From positions 1 to 64,000 of the forward strand of contig JAOTOL010001504.1 in assembly GCA_034440575.1 (NCBI GenBank): DNA of 64,000 bases, given 5' to 3'. Of this stretch, positions 48,815 to 59,124 are shown one piece after another. The notes beneath the pieces were generated by a model. The model made no database searches. It worked only from the letters and a program-made list of their open reading frames with translations, and was not told where the DNA came from. Made by a program: the position numbers and the translations under genes. Each line of letters opens with the position of its first letter. Within the stretch, counting starts at the first letter, position 1. This DNA is from Imbricaverruca yamaguchii (Eukaryota > Arthropoda > Thecostraca > Neoverrucidae).

Positions 48815-49235
48815 CTCGTGTTGCCACTCCAGGCCCGCGGGTGTGGTGCTGCCACTCCGGGCCCGCGGGTGTGGTGCTGCCACTCCGGGCCCGCGGGTGT
48901 GGTGCTGCCACTCCGGGCCCGCGGGTGTGGTGCTGCCACTCCGGGCCCGCGGGTGTGGTGCTGCCACTCCGGGCCCGCGGGTGTGGTGCTGCCACTCCGG
49001 GCCCTCAGGTGTGGTGCTGCCACTCCGGGCCCTCAGGTGTGGTGCTGCCACTCCGGGCCCGCGGGTGTGGTGCTGCTACTCCAGGCCCGCGGGTGTAGTG
49101 CTGCCACTCCAGGCCCGCGGGTGTGGTGCTGCCACTCCAGGCCCGGGGGTGTGGTGTTACCACTCCAGGCCCGCAGGTGTGGTGCTGCCACTCCAGGCTC
49201 GCGGGTGTGGTGCTGCCACTCCGGGCCTGTGTGCG
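48815..49235. repeat. 28-bp minisatellite, about 15 copies
   Basis: The unit gtgtggtgctgccactccgg then gcccgcgg recurs every 28 bp from 48841. Units after about 49080 carry ccaggcccg instead of ccgggcccg. Confidence 0.96.
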
Positions 49236-50729
49236 GTGTTGCAGCTCCAGTCCGGAGTGTGCTTCTGCCCGACAGCGCCGGTACTCGTGTGATGCGCTCG
49301 CCGAAGGCCGTGACTCTGCTTGTGTTGAGTGGTATGCGATTGCTTCGGCAAGTTGACGTCCACCGAAATGTTTCGCACGTAGCTCATGTGAGGGAATCCT
49401 TCTTGTATGCATCTAGACACACTAACAACGCACATACACTACCTGGGTAGATCATTGGCCAATACTCTACACTGATTGGTCGGCTTACCTTGCATGGGGT
49501 TGTTTCAGATTGTGTCACACAACAGTTGGTCTTAACCAGGATGCTGTGCCCCTAGCAAGCTTAGCTTTAGAGATTCCAGCTCATGCCAGCTCAGAAGCAG
49601 TGTGTTTTTTTAGCTACCACCCGACGCATTCTAGAATCTGAGTAAACTGCTATTGTATGCCATGTAATGCTATTGTATCTGCCATGCGACGTTGGGCGCT
49701 CATGGAACCGCCATCTATGCTATGTTATGTTACTGCTGACACACACGAAATTCCATTCCATGTTAGCAACTAACTGATGTCAGCACCAATATTGATTGGA
49801 TGTATTTTTACCCTGACCATGCATCACAAATTGGCCTGTAAATGGGCATCCAGTGTAGCTGATGCACTTAGGCTCCGAAGGTGTAGTACCCGTTTTAGGT
49901 ACTACATGAATGGGGTGCTTTCGAAGGGTTAAGTTGGCTTATGAGTCACGAGGACGGACTTCAATATAACCATCCACTGCGCTGCACTTCATCGTCGCTT
50001 TTGTATAGCAGGAGGGGGGGGGGGAACCATTCCCGCTTGTTGGTCGCTTTCGTCTTTGTGTTTTACGAAGCGAATTAAGCCGTCATCCTGTAGTAACCGT
50101 TTGGGCTTTCTAATGAACTGATGAAATATGACTTTCGCAATGCTATTCGCAAAGAAGATCAAAAAGGTCACGGGCACCATAACCGACAGCTGATGAGATA
50201 CTTGCGTCGTAACGAGCCTTCGATGTACTGTCAACGGGTTTACCAACTCAGAACGTAGCAGAACAACGAGGCTTCCGATCTCTGGGCCCTGCGAACAAGT
50301 CTTAAATATTTGAACACTGATGAATATGCGAAGATACTTTGTGGAATTTCGTATCATCTAGCAAATTTCGTTTTGTGAGCTTAATGATAGTGGGTGGAAG
50401 CCGAGGCCCAACCTCTGTCCCATTTCCGGACAGGGACGGATCCAAGGAGGGGAGGCGTAAGGGCGACCCCCCTCTCTCCTTGTTACCGGGAAAGAGCATC
50501 AACCGACTTGCAATCTCCTGAGCCGCTTTGCTTAATTTGAAGTTGATTTCGGCCGATTTAGGCCAACTTATGATTTTAAAAAGTAGCGCCTGGTACTCGA
50601 CCCACCGCCTGAGTTCAGATAGGCATCCCCTGGCGAACCCCTAGGCCGCCCAGTGTTCCGGGTGTGCCGGGGAGTGCGAGCGGCGGAGTGTCGCCCCGCA
50701 ACACGTGGCCACGTGGCGGCCGGCTGCAG

Positions 50730-51022
50730 CAGCGCCACGCCCCAATGTTACACGCCACTTACGCCCCGGCCAGCCGAAGCTGTCACCTGCCACGGATGCG
50801 GATGCGATCGAGTGTGACGGTCGCTGGCAGCCGGAAGCGGTCGTCGGTGCAGCACGCGCCGCTGCCGGCCATCGCCGCGTCCAACGACAACCTGCTCGAG
50901 CTGGCGGGCTCGCCGACGCCGACGCGGCCGACCACGCTGCTGCGCGTGCAGCCCGACCTGGTCGGCAACGGCCGTCGGCTGCAGATGGGCAACATCATCG
51001 TGGAGAACGTGGACGAGCCCAG
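50730..51022 (+). CDS. GABBR2: GABBR2-like exon: cytoplasmic tail, first tail exon
   Basis: The exon has 293 bases, phase 0 at the start and ending after two bases of a codon. It encodes a tail segment with RKRSSVQHAPLPAIAASNDN, NLLELAGSPTPTRPTTLLRV and GNIIVENVDEP. No transmembrane segment is present. I cannot match the residues to a named motif. The assignment rests on strand, very high third-position GC, exact phase agreement with both neighbours and position. The start is the only phase-0 acceptor I find upstream in this frame, GCTGCAG at 50729. An adjacent CAG at 50730-50732 gives an alternative start three bases later. The pyrimidine tract is poor. The donor is CCCAG|GTGGGT at 51022/51023. 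The exon could belong to another transcript, but the phase match to 54707 argues against that. Confidence 0.72.
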
Positions 51023-51281
51023 GTGGGTCGGCGCGGCGCAGCGTCTCGCTCCGAGACGGCACGTTGAGGGTGCGATGGAGAGCGAGATTACGCGTGGGTG
51101 TGGCGTGCGCGTCGGACTTTCGATCAATGCGGAGATTGGTATTCTGCCGGTCGTTCTAGTCCGTTCTCCCCTTTTTCTCCGGATCCCAGTGAAATCCGGA
51201 TTGCGCTGGCCAAGAAAGGAGATATAGAGATAGATATAGACTGAGATAAATATCGAGATAAAGATAGAGAGGAGGATATAT

Positions 51282-51286
<5 letters not shown>

Positions 51287-51326
<40 letters not shown>
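51287..51326. repeat. (TA)n-(TG)n microsatellite
   Basis: A TA run passes directly into a TG run. Confidence 0.95.
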
Positions 51327-51867
51327 GATTGAGATAGAGGGAAAAAGAGGGGAAAACTGTCCCAAATCTGGCTGTAATAGCGGTGTTTTAATAGCCTATA
51401 TTTCGACCCTGAAGTGGCGAAGACAGTTATATATTGCCATACCGTCCAAATCCCTCCCGGACACTTGTCTACATCGTACTTAAATATGGCTGGACTGTTC
51501 TACAGCTTGGCTGTCATGTAATGGGTCAACCCTTGGTGAGTGTTGTCCAGAGAGCTAAGGACATTGCGGAGCTTCACCTATCGGGAATGCTGCAACTCGA
51601 ACTAAGTGCCGAGAATGCAGCCCAGCGTAGTTATATTTGCTTCGTATACTGGGCAGCATATGCGCAAGATCCCCTGGCGTGATGTGTATTGAAGGCTGGG
51701 TGGCTACCACTCGTGTCCGCGCTGCACGGCGGGAGATCCTCTCAACTTTGGTCATGCGATGCGAGTTGATGAAGCTGCCGGCGTGCTCTGCACACTGTCG
51801 GACTGCTGAGCCCGGAGCTGCTGCACAGCAGAGCGTCCAAACAACGGCGTTTGTCATCCAACTCGTA

Positions 51868-51957
51868 TATGACGAGCCCCCGCAGTGTCAGCACGGATAT
51901 GACGATCCCCCGCCTTGCCAGCTCGGATATGACGAACTCGCCCGCTGTGTCATCCTG
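51868..51957. repeat. 30-bp degenerate triplet
   Basis: Three units each begin tatgacga (51868, 51898, 51928), encoding YDEPPQCQHG-like decapeptides in one frame. Confidence 0.8.
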
Positions 51958-53896
51958 AAATTCGACGGTTTGGATAAAATATGTCTGGTGTGATCCGTCC
52001 GTCAGCCCACGCAAGTCCTTTCCTCGGGGTTTGGGCTTCAGTACATCAGATGCGGTACCAAAGTGGGGAGGGGACCGTTGGGATCGGATGTTCCTCTCTT
52101 TAGAGAGAGCCTCTCATAAACTCGCTTAATCTTCATATACAATTCATATACGATTCCCGATCGTTTTGTAGCCATGAGCCCGAACGAGTTATGCCAGGAA
52201 CACACCACTCATTTCTATATTACCGGCGAATGTATGGCTGTACCTACTTTCCTTCAGATTTTCTGCCAGCCGCCTTGAGCAGAGAACATATAATGTAGCT
52301 CAGGTCAACCGTATATGGGGAATCTTTATCTTAAAAGTTAGCGTGCTGAAGCAGCAGAAGCTGGCTACGTCGCCGGGTCTGTCGTTCGTTAACAAGAATA
52401 GATGTGCTGCAACATTCCGCTTGTCAGCACATTTCCGTGGGCTTCAGCGATTAGTCAGCAGGATGCCGGGCCGCGGCTGAGGTTCCGTTGTATACAAGAT
52501 GAAGAGAGATCGGCACCACTTCCGTGTCGCTCGGCGACGAAGTGATTTTGTTGGTGGCCACGCCGGCTTTATTTACATTAGCTACGCTTTGAGAAAGTAT
52601 CGCATTTTGTCGATTTGTTCATTTATCATGATGCCTTACTCGGGCCATCACTTGCCTCAACTGACAGCCCGGGTCTAGCCCGGGCAATGCAAAATATCTC
52701 GGTGAGTAGAAGATAGCCACTAAAGCTGGTGTTAGAATAAGCTGATGCTACAAACTAGACTAAGCGGACGCTTTTGGAGGAGCTTGGCGGTGCAGTTCAG
52801 ATCATTTACCACATTACCAGTCTCGACCGATGAACATCTCGGTTGCAGCACATAACATTCACGGATCGAAAAACAAATCTGCTGGACAAAACTAGGTAGT
52901 GGATATCCTAAATGGAGACCGTCAATGTATTGATTAATACTATTGAACTGTTATTGTATGTGAATATACCTGAATTTAATTTCCGATGGTCACGACATCT
53001 GAAACAGCACGAAGACTACGGGAGTACACCGCGGATGGTGCGGGTACTTCAGAGACGGATTGCTTGCATGTGGCAATCCTTACCATTGTGCTGACTGGCG
53101 AATTCAATGGGACAGATCCGCTCAGTGGATCTCAGTGGGAGTGTTATCTCAGGGTTGTCCTGGTTAGCGCTCTTAGACTTCGCATTGCAGAATTGTATTG
53201 CACCTGTAATTGTAGCCTGCGTCACTGTGCCACAAAGCGATCCAAATGATCTGCGCGTCCTAAAGCACAAATGCACCACTAAGGAATAAACTACGGTTTG
53301 GCCTGGGCCATCAACATACGTAGGCAGGCGCTGGTCACGCACTCCTGTCTGGACATAGCCAACACATGAAGTGTATCATATTGCGGTGTTAATTTTGTGT
53401 TGATATGCTAAGCCAACAATCGCTATAAATGGTTGGTCCAGGGCCAGCGTGTGTTGTAATTGCTAGACTACTACCAGGCATGCTACAAAATATATGCCAA
53501 CTTGTACCAGGGGCTTAGCTAGTATTTGTTTAAGGCGGCGGGAGGGGGAGGGAAGTGGCCTGGTGGTGCGCCCACGAGACTTTGCCCCACCACACCTTCT
53601 TGGATCTCACCAAGTGCCCCGGATTGCTCGAGAGGCCGCTGTGTGTGCTATTAGTGGGTTCTCTGGGCCTTATTGTTTCCAAGGAAGGGAGTGGACACCC
53701 ATCACCTATCCTGGAGGCCACACTGGAGGTCTAGGTGTCCCTGCGGGCCTTTGGCAGGTTCTCGTACTTCCTACATCTTCAGTAGAGGATACAGGCACAC
53801 TTTTTTCCACATTGGATCTCCTTAGGGGGTCCCTCTCGAGGCTTTAGGGGTTGGGAGAGTACTCACAGGAAAATTTTACTTCCCCTGGAGGTCTAT

Positions 53897-53975
53897 CATA
53901 CCTCCTATCATATGTCATATCATATCCTATCCTATCCTATCCTATCCTATCATATCATATCATGTCTATCATATC
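53897..53975. repeat. (TATCC)n/(TATCA)n pentanucleotide tract
   Basis: Tandem tatcc units are flanked by tatca variants. Confidence 0.93.
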
Positions 53976-54706
53976 ATGATGGAATGACCACCCCCTGTGC
54001 TCCTGTGGATGATGGAACCTTGCTTGGTGTTTAATTGACTGAGGGGGTCCTGCTTGGAGGTCTGCGAGACCCATGCAGGATCCCTCAGTTAGCCAAGGGA
54101 AGTGAGCTGGGAGCTGCTCCCTTCGCCCTATCCTTCCCCTTGGATCCACTCTTGTATTGCGCCATGTGGTGGTTCGTAACGTCACCACTTACATATGAAA
54201 TCGCAACATACTGTTTCGACTACTTATTGGCAGATCTTGTCAGTCTACCTTTCCAATATGTATCGCTCTCAGCAGCGTAGGCGCCAGGCAGTATTCCCGA
54301 TACGTTCTCCACCAATACTTACTTCGGCCAGATTTGGCTATGCCACAACGTCATGGATTGTCATATACAGTGACTACGAACTAATGCCAAAATGACGGCT
54401 GGATGCGTTTCATTGTGCTTTTTGACAACTTTTGCATTTTTCGCAGAGCCTAATCAGGGGGGAGTTGCACCCTCCAGATCTGAATCTTGGCATTACCTGT
54501 AGGGGGATACATGGTAAATGTTGAATATAAAATAAGTGTTCTCGCTGGTCAAACGAGGTGTCGCCTCCCTTTAACATGTGGGTGTCATGTGTGTGCCATC
54601 GAAGCTTGTGCCGATGAAATTCGTCGAAGCGCCACCTACACCAATTGGCGCACCACATCCTGTCCGGCGTGTCGCCCAGACCAATTGACCCGTTCCATTC
54701 TTACAG

Positions 54707-55371
54707 TATGTTCGCGGTGAAGAGCACCGACGACGACATCTCGGATGAATACTCCGGGAACTGCGCCGTCGAGGTCATCCTCAATCAAAATCACTCGCCG
54801 TCGCGCAAGTTCGGCCGCAGCTCGCTCGACTGCGTGATCCACCACGGTCTGCTGTCGGTGCCGGGCCGCGACGAGGGCCTACCTCGCCGGCGCAGCGACC
54901 CGGGCGTGCGCCAATACAGCCTGGCGAGCGCCATCTGCGCGCTCAACGTCAGCCTCGCCAACATCATCAACGCCACCTCGTACAGCACGGTCACCAACAG
55001 CAACAGCAGCTCCATCTCGCGCTTCATCGAGAACGCCGGCTCGTTCCAGGCGCTGCGCTCGTCCAGCTCGGGCGGCGAGGCGCCGGCCGGCCGCGTCAAC
55101 GGCGACGAGGCGCTGCGGTCGGCCAGCGGCTCGGGCAGCCTGCCGGCGGCGGGGGCGGCGGCGGCGGCGGCGGCCGGCTCGGCCGGCAGCAGCGCCGAGT
55201 CGACCACCCGCTCGCTCGACTCGCTCAGCGCCGAGTGCGGCGACTCGGACTCGCAGTCGGTGTCGGACGCGGCGCCGACCGTCGGCCACGCGCTGCTCGT
55301 CAACGGCGACATGCTGCAGATGCTGCGGGCCACCGGCAGCCAACTGAGCGTCAAGCCCATCAGAGATCCAG
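54707..55371 (+). CDS. GABBR2: GABBR2-like exon: distal serine/alanine-rich tail
   Basis: The exon has 665 bases. Its first base completes an AGT Ser codon begun by the previous exon (VDEP-S-MFAVKSTDDD). About 221 codons follow: an acidic start (STDDDISDEYSG), NHSPSRKFGRSSLDC, RRRSDPGVRQYSLASAICAL, a Ser/Asn-rich stretch, a poly-Ala run of eight residues near 55160 encoded by GCG/GCC codons, and a Ser/Asp-rich end QLSVKPIRDP. These features suit a phosphorylated cytoplasmic tail; no enzymatic motif is seen. The acceptor is TTCCATTCTTACAG at 54706. The preferred donor is CCAG|GTGGGT at 55371/55372. If it is not used, the frame stops at TGA 55389-55391 after GGSAAS, so this could instead be the last exon. 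The 3' end is copied in tandem downstream. Confidence 0.75.
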
Positions 55372-55745
55372 GTGGGTCGGCAGCCAGCTGAACGTCAATC
55401 CCGTCAGAGATCCAGGTAGGTCGGCAGCCAGCTGAACGTCGAGCCCATCAGATCCAGGTGGGTCGGCAGCCAGATGAGCGTCAAGCCCGTCAGAGATCCA
55501 GGTGGGTCGGCGGCCAGCTGAGCGTCAATCCCTTCAGAGATCCAGGTGGGTCGGTAGCCAGCTGAACGTCGAGCCCATCAGAGATCCAGGTGGGTCTGCC
55601 GGTGCTGGCGGGCGCAACCGAACACGGCTCAGAGATCCAGGTGTGGTGGGCAGTGTTGTCGGTCTGTCACTAGGCATGCTGGAGATCCAGATGGTGCAGG
55701 TAGTGTTGTCTGACTTTCCGCTACCTGTATCGGTGCTCCAGGTGA
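55330..55745 (+). repeat. 44-bp array copying the exon 7 end and its splice donor
   Basis: The last bases of exon 7 plus the first of the intron (agagatccaggtgggtcggc and cagccagctgaacgtc) are repeated at 55362, 55406, 55450, 55492, 55536 and 55580 with steps of 44, 44, 42, 44 and 44. More diverged pieces continue to about 55745. Each unit contains CCAG|GT(G/A)GGT or a similar donor-like site. Confidence 0.93.
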
Positions 55746-56955
55746 GCCTGCTGGTGCTGGTGAGCCGAATCTGAATCGGTTTGGAAGTCAGGGGATTGGA
55801 GTAGTGCTGACAGCGGATGTCGTAAATCCTGGCAACTTAGTTACGACGCTGGTGACAAACCTTTAGGAAGCTTGCTCGGATACGAAGTGAGCAAACTTCT
55901 TCTTCAAGCTATCACTAAAGTATGGTATGGCATAACATAACAAGATCTAGTTGATAACAGCATGCTAGTCATCTATCACGGCTTGTGTAAATGGAGCGGC
56001 TAGGGTTGGTGTGCCACTAATTTTCCTATTCTTGATTGTGGCTTTGAATGTTGCATTATGCTTGCTAGCAATTTCCCATGTGACGGGACTCAATACCCTT
56101 TCCATTCAATTTTCAGGTTACCTTCAGTCTCACTGTCGGCCCATCGCAATGTATGCGAGGTACTTCACATCAACACATTCCATCGACTTGATCTGCAAAC
56201 CTGTTATCATGGAAGTTCGCTTTCACAGCAATTGCGTCATTGATTTTTGCAGATTGTTCTGACAAAACTTGCATTAGTTTTCGTTTCTCTCAATACAAGT
56301 TTTGGTTACTCAAAGTTTGGATAAAACAGATGCGTAATTGGTTTTTGAAGCTTGCCAGTGATTGCAACTGCATTGCATGTACAAAGCTATTTGCTATGTA
56401 GGCTAAATTAATGTTAAAACATGGGTGTATAGCATCTCATTCTTTGTCTAAATAAATGGTTGAAAATGCTCTCTAACTGACAAGTCACGTAACCTAAGAA
56501 GGCTGCAAAACATTTTGGTACGATCACGAACAGATTGCTGATCAGTTTATGTGCACGCATGAGGAAATGTAATTACAACTGGTCCGGACCTGCCCAGTAT
56601 GAAGGGGAATGAAGACTTTGTTGCATGTATTATGTTTCATTCCAAGTTTCACAACAGCATGGAGCTGTCGAAGTTGGTCATAGGTTTGAGAAAGCCATTA
56701 CAATACTGAATTGAAGGAAAATGTGAATGTGAGAGCTAATCCGAAGACCACGTCATGTGTGGTGTTTATGCTGGGCAGTAACACAATGTATCGCGTGTAT
56801 TCGCCCATTACATGCCAGGTAAGAAATTACTGCCCACAGTAGTGTACACAATACTGATGGAGGACACGCAACTATTTAATGACGTCAGGTACCTGCTGAG
56901 GCGGTACCTGACGTGGACCGATCTACTTGTTGAGCGCGGCGCAGACGTCGCAGGC
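55372..56955 (+). other. Region after the last visible exon
   Basis: Beyond the 44-bp array the stretch 55745-56950 shows no exon, element or array. An AATAAA lies near 56453 but without supporting context, so I cannot call a polyadenylation site. An 11-bp inverted repeat with ggtacctgacg arms lies at about 56882-56914. Confidence 0.6.
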
Positions 56956-56959
56956 TTTG

Positions 56960-57995
56960 CTGGCCGCCTCAGCCTGCCTGTCCATGTCGGGCCGGCAGTG
57001 CAGCTGTCTGTCCTCAGCCTGCCTGTCCATGTCGGGCCGGCAGTGCAGCTGTCTGTCCTCAGCCTGCCTGTCCATGTCGGGCCGGCAGTGCAGCTGTCTG
57101 TCCTCAGCCTGCCTGTCCATGTCCGGCCGGAAGTGCAGCTGTCTGTCCTCAGCCTGCCTGTCCATGTCGGGCCGGCAGTGCAGCTGTCTGTCCTCAGCCT
57201 GCCTGTCCATGTCGGGCCGGCAGTGCAGCTGTCTGTCCCCAGCCTGCCTGTCCATGTCCGGCCGGAAGTGCAGCTGTCGTCCTCAGCCTGCCTGTCCATG
57301 TCGGGCCGGCAGTGCAGCTGTTATCCTCAGTCTGCCTGTCCATGTCGGGCCGGCAGTGCAGCTGTCTGTCCTCAGCCTGCCTGTCCATGTCGGGCCGGCA
57401 GTGCAGCTGTCTGTCCTCAGCCTGCCTTCCCATGTCCGGCCGGCAGTGCAGCTGTCTATCCTCAGTCTGCCTGTCCATGTCGGGCCGGACGTGCAGCTGT
57501 CTGTCCTCAGCCTGCCTGCCCATGTCGGGCCGGAAGTGCAGCTGTCTGTCCTCAGCCTGCCTGTCCATGTCGGGCCGGCAGTGCAGCTGTCTGTCCCCAG
57601 CCTGCCTGCCCATGTCGGGCCGGCAGTGCAGCTGTCTGTCCCCAGCCTGCCTGCCCATGTCGGGCCGGCAGTGCAGCTGTCTGTCCTCAGCCTGCCTGTC
57701 CATGTCGGGCCGGCAGTGCAGCTGTCTGTCCTCAGCCTGCCTGCCCATATCGGGCCGGCAGTGCAGTGTCGTCCTCAGCCTGCCTGCCCATGTCGGGCCG
57801 GCAGTGCAGCTGTCTGTCCTCAGCCTGCCTGCCCATATCGGGCCGGCAGTGCAGCTGTCTGTCCTCAGCCTGCCTGTCCATGTCGGGCTGGCAGTGCAGC
57901 TGTCTGTCCTCAGCTTGCCTGTCCATGTCGGGCCGGCAGTGCAGCTGTCTGTCCTCAGCCTGCCTGTGCCCATGTCGGGCCGGCAGTGCAGCCCC
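56960..57995. repeat. 45-bp minisatellite, about 23 copies
   Basis: Units of the form cagctgtctgtcctcagcct then gcctgtccatgtcgggccgg recur every 45 bp (57001, 57046). One or two units are shortened. All frames stay open; peptides such as a 15-residue repeat with CRPDMDRQAEDRQL on the minus strand arise from the unit length. Confidence 0.97.
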
Positions 57996-59124
57996 AGTAG
58001 TCAAGCCAATGACAATGCATGCGAAGCCAGGCCTCATCGCCTATCTATATGGACTTAATAGTGTTCCTGAGTCGCGCGTTAAGCCCAGCAGGGTTCAGAT
58101 TGCGATGACGGTGTCGACAAGCTGAGTAGCAAACCTTCAGACGTTCAGCTGGCTGCACAATTCCCGTATGCAGGGAGCCGATGCAGTCCACACGAGGACG
58201 GAAATAGCCGGCTGCGCTGCCTGCCTGTGGGTGGTGCAGGATATGGTTAGTAAAGCATCCGCTTACATATGTAATATTTTATCCAGAGTACACAGAGGTT
58301 CGGTTCGGACAGTGCATGTTTATCCTGTGGCAGTACATGTCATGTGACTCAAAGGGTTCAGTCGCATGACATAGCATCGCTCCGTTGTGCGTAGGAAAGC
58401 ATAATCGGTGCTCATATTGGAAGGAATAGATTCTAATTTAGGGGGTTGTGTTTCCCTAGCAAGCCTCACGCATTTTGAGCTTCACATATGAAGTATGAGG
58501 TAACTGGATTAATCAGTCCGTAATGTCATCAAAAGCGTCAATAGAAAACAGCTTTGCATTTGATACGGTTTGCTCGGTTAGACTGTTGTTGAACCAACAG
58601 GTGTTGAACCATTGGTGGGCAGAGCATTCAAGTAAGATTGTATCGATTTGCAGCTGCATTACTAGTCATTTTCTGTCAGTGTGGTGTACATTGCACATGG
58701 TGAGCAGAAGGTTTCGTTAGTTATTCGGGCTTCAGGGCTCATCGACTGCATTGGTCATTTAGCTCCCAAGCAATAGCGGTGTTCAATAACAAGTGTTGGA
58801 CTACTACAAATCCACTGTTCACCATGTACAGTCTAAAATAACCCGTCAGACATGGCACCCTGAGTGTATCGCATGGTACGCTGCATCGCAGCGAAGCTGT
58901 CTCCGGTCCGTGCTGTGTGTCACGTGGCTAAAGTTTTGGCAGATCACCAGTTGAACCAGTATATTCCCGCTATGTCGTGGCGGCCAGTTGTCCTGAAGGT
59001 TTTGCGGGACAGCCCGGCGTGCTTTCTCGATCCCCAGCCTCGGACTACACACCCCGCACAGCCAGACAGTAGAGTGGCTGGGCCGGAGTTGAAGTCGGGA
59101 GAGAACGCCTGGGTTGTCACGATC
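57996..59124. other. Gap between the 45-bp and 56-bp arrays
   Basis: No gene, element or array is seen in this 1.1-kb stretch. Confidence 0.6.

Larger units (their letters stand above)
28766..50729 (+). other. GABBR2 intron, 22 kb
   Basis: It contains the 15-bp, 42-bp, 55-bp, 17-bp, 15-bp, 53-bp, 29-bp and 28-bp arrays and a LINE relic, each listed separately. Stretches 29690-30240, 32300-34617, 37190-40720, 42790-46180, 47035-48810 and 49240-50640 show no recognisable gene or element. GC-rich, protein-like sequence at 40827-40938 is discussed as a possible missed exon. A run of ten G lies near 50012. Confidence 0.7.
51023..54706 (+). other. GABBR2 intron, 3.7 kb
   Basis: It holds a purine-rich GATA-like stretch at 51220-51280, a (TA)n-(TG)n tract at 51287-51326, a 30-bp triplet at 51868-51957, a short hairpin gcccggg/gcccgggc near 52668 and a (TATCC)n tract at 53897-53975. 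Nothing else is recognised; open frames at 51637-51993 and 53494-53847 lack family signatures. Confidence 0.72.
672..55391 (+). other. GABBR2: Partial GABA-B receptor subunit 2 gene, seven exons seen
   Basis: This locus encodes a class C G-protein-coupled receptor subunit. GABBR2 heterodimerises with GABBR1 at the plasma membrane and couples to Gi/o (established for the family). Seven + strand exons read in order through TM2 to TM7, a coiled coil and a long serine-rich cytoplasmic tail. The TM3 Cys (VCAAKTWV) and the loop-2 Cys (NEYCKSH) that form the class C disulfide are both present. ICL and TM signatures such as [28 protein letters not shown] and [12 protein letters not shown] are strongly GABBR2-like, with wording closest to arthropod R2. 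Every junction is GT-AG and phases agree. The extracellular ligand-binding half lies upstream of the window. Further exons inside the 22-kb intron or beyond 55391 cannot be excluded. Exons are GC-rich at third positions, unlike the AT-richer introns. Confidence 0.9.

Noticed and set aside
56812..58125. Open frames of 248 to 437 residues over the 45-bp repeats
   Set aside because: The unit length is a multiple of three, so all frames of both strands stay open. The flanks are not protein-like.
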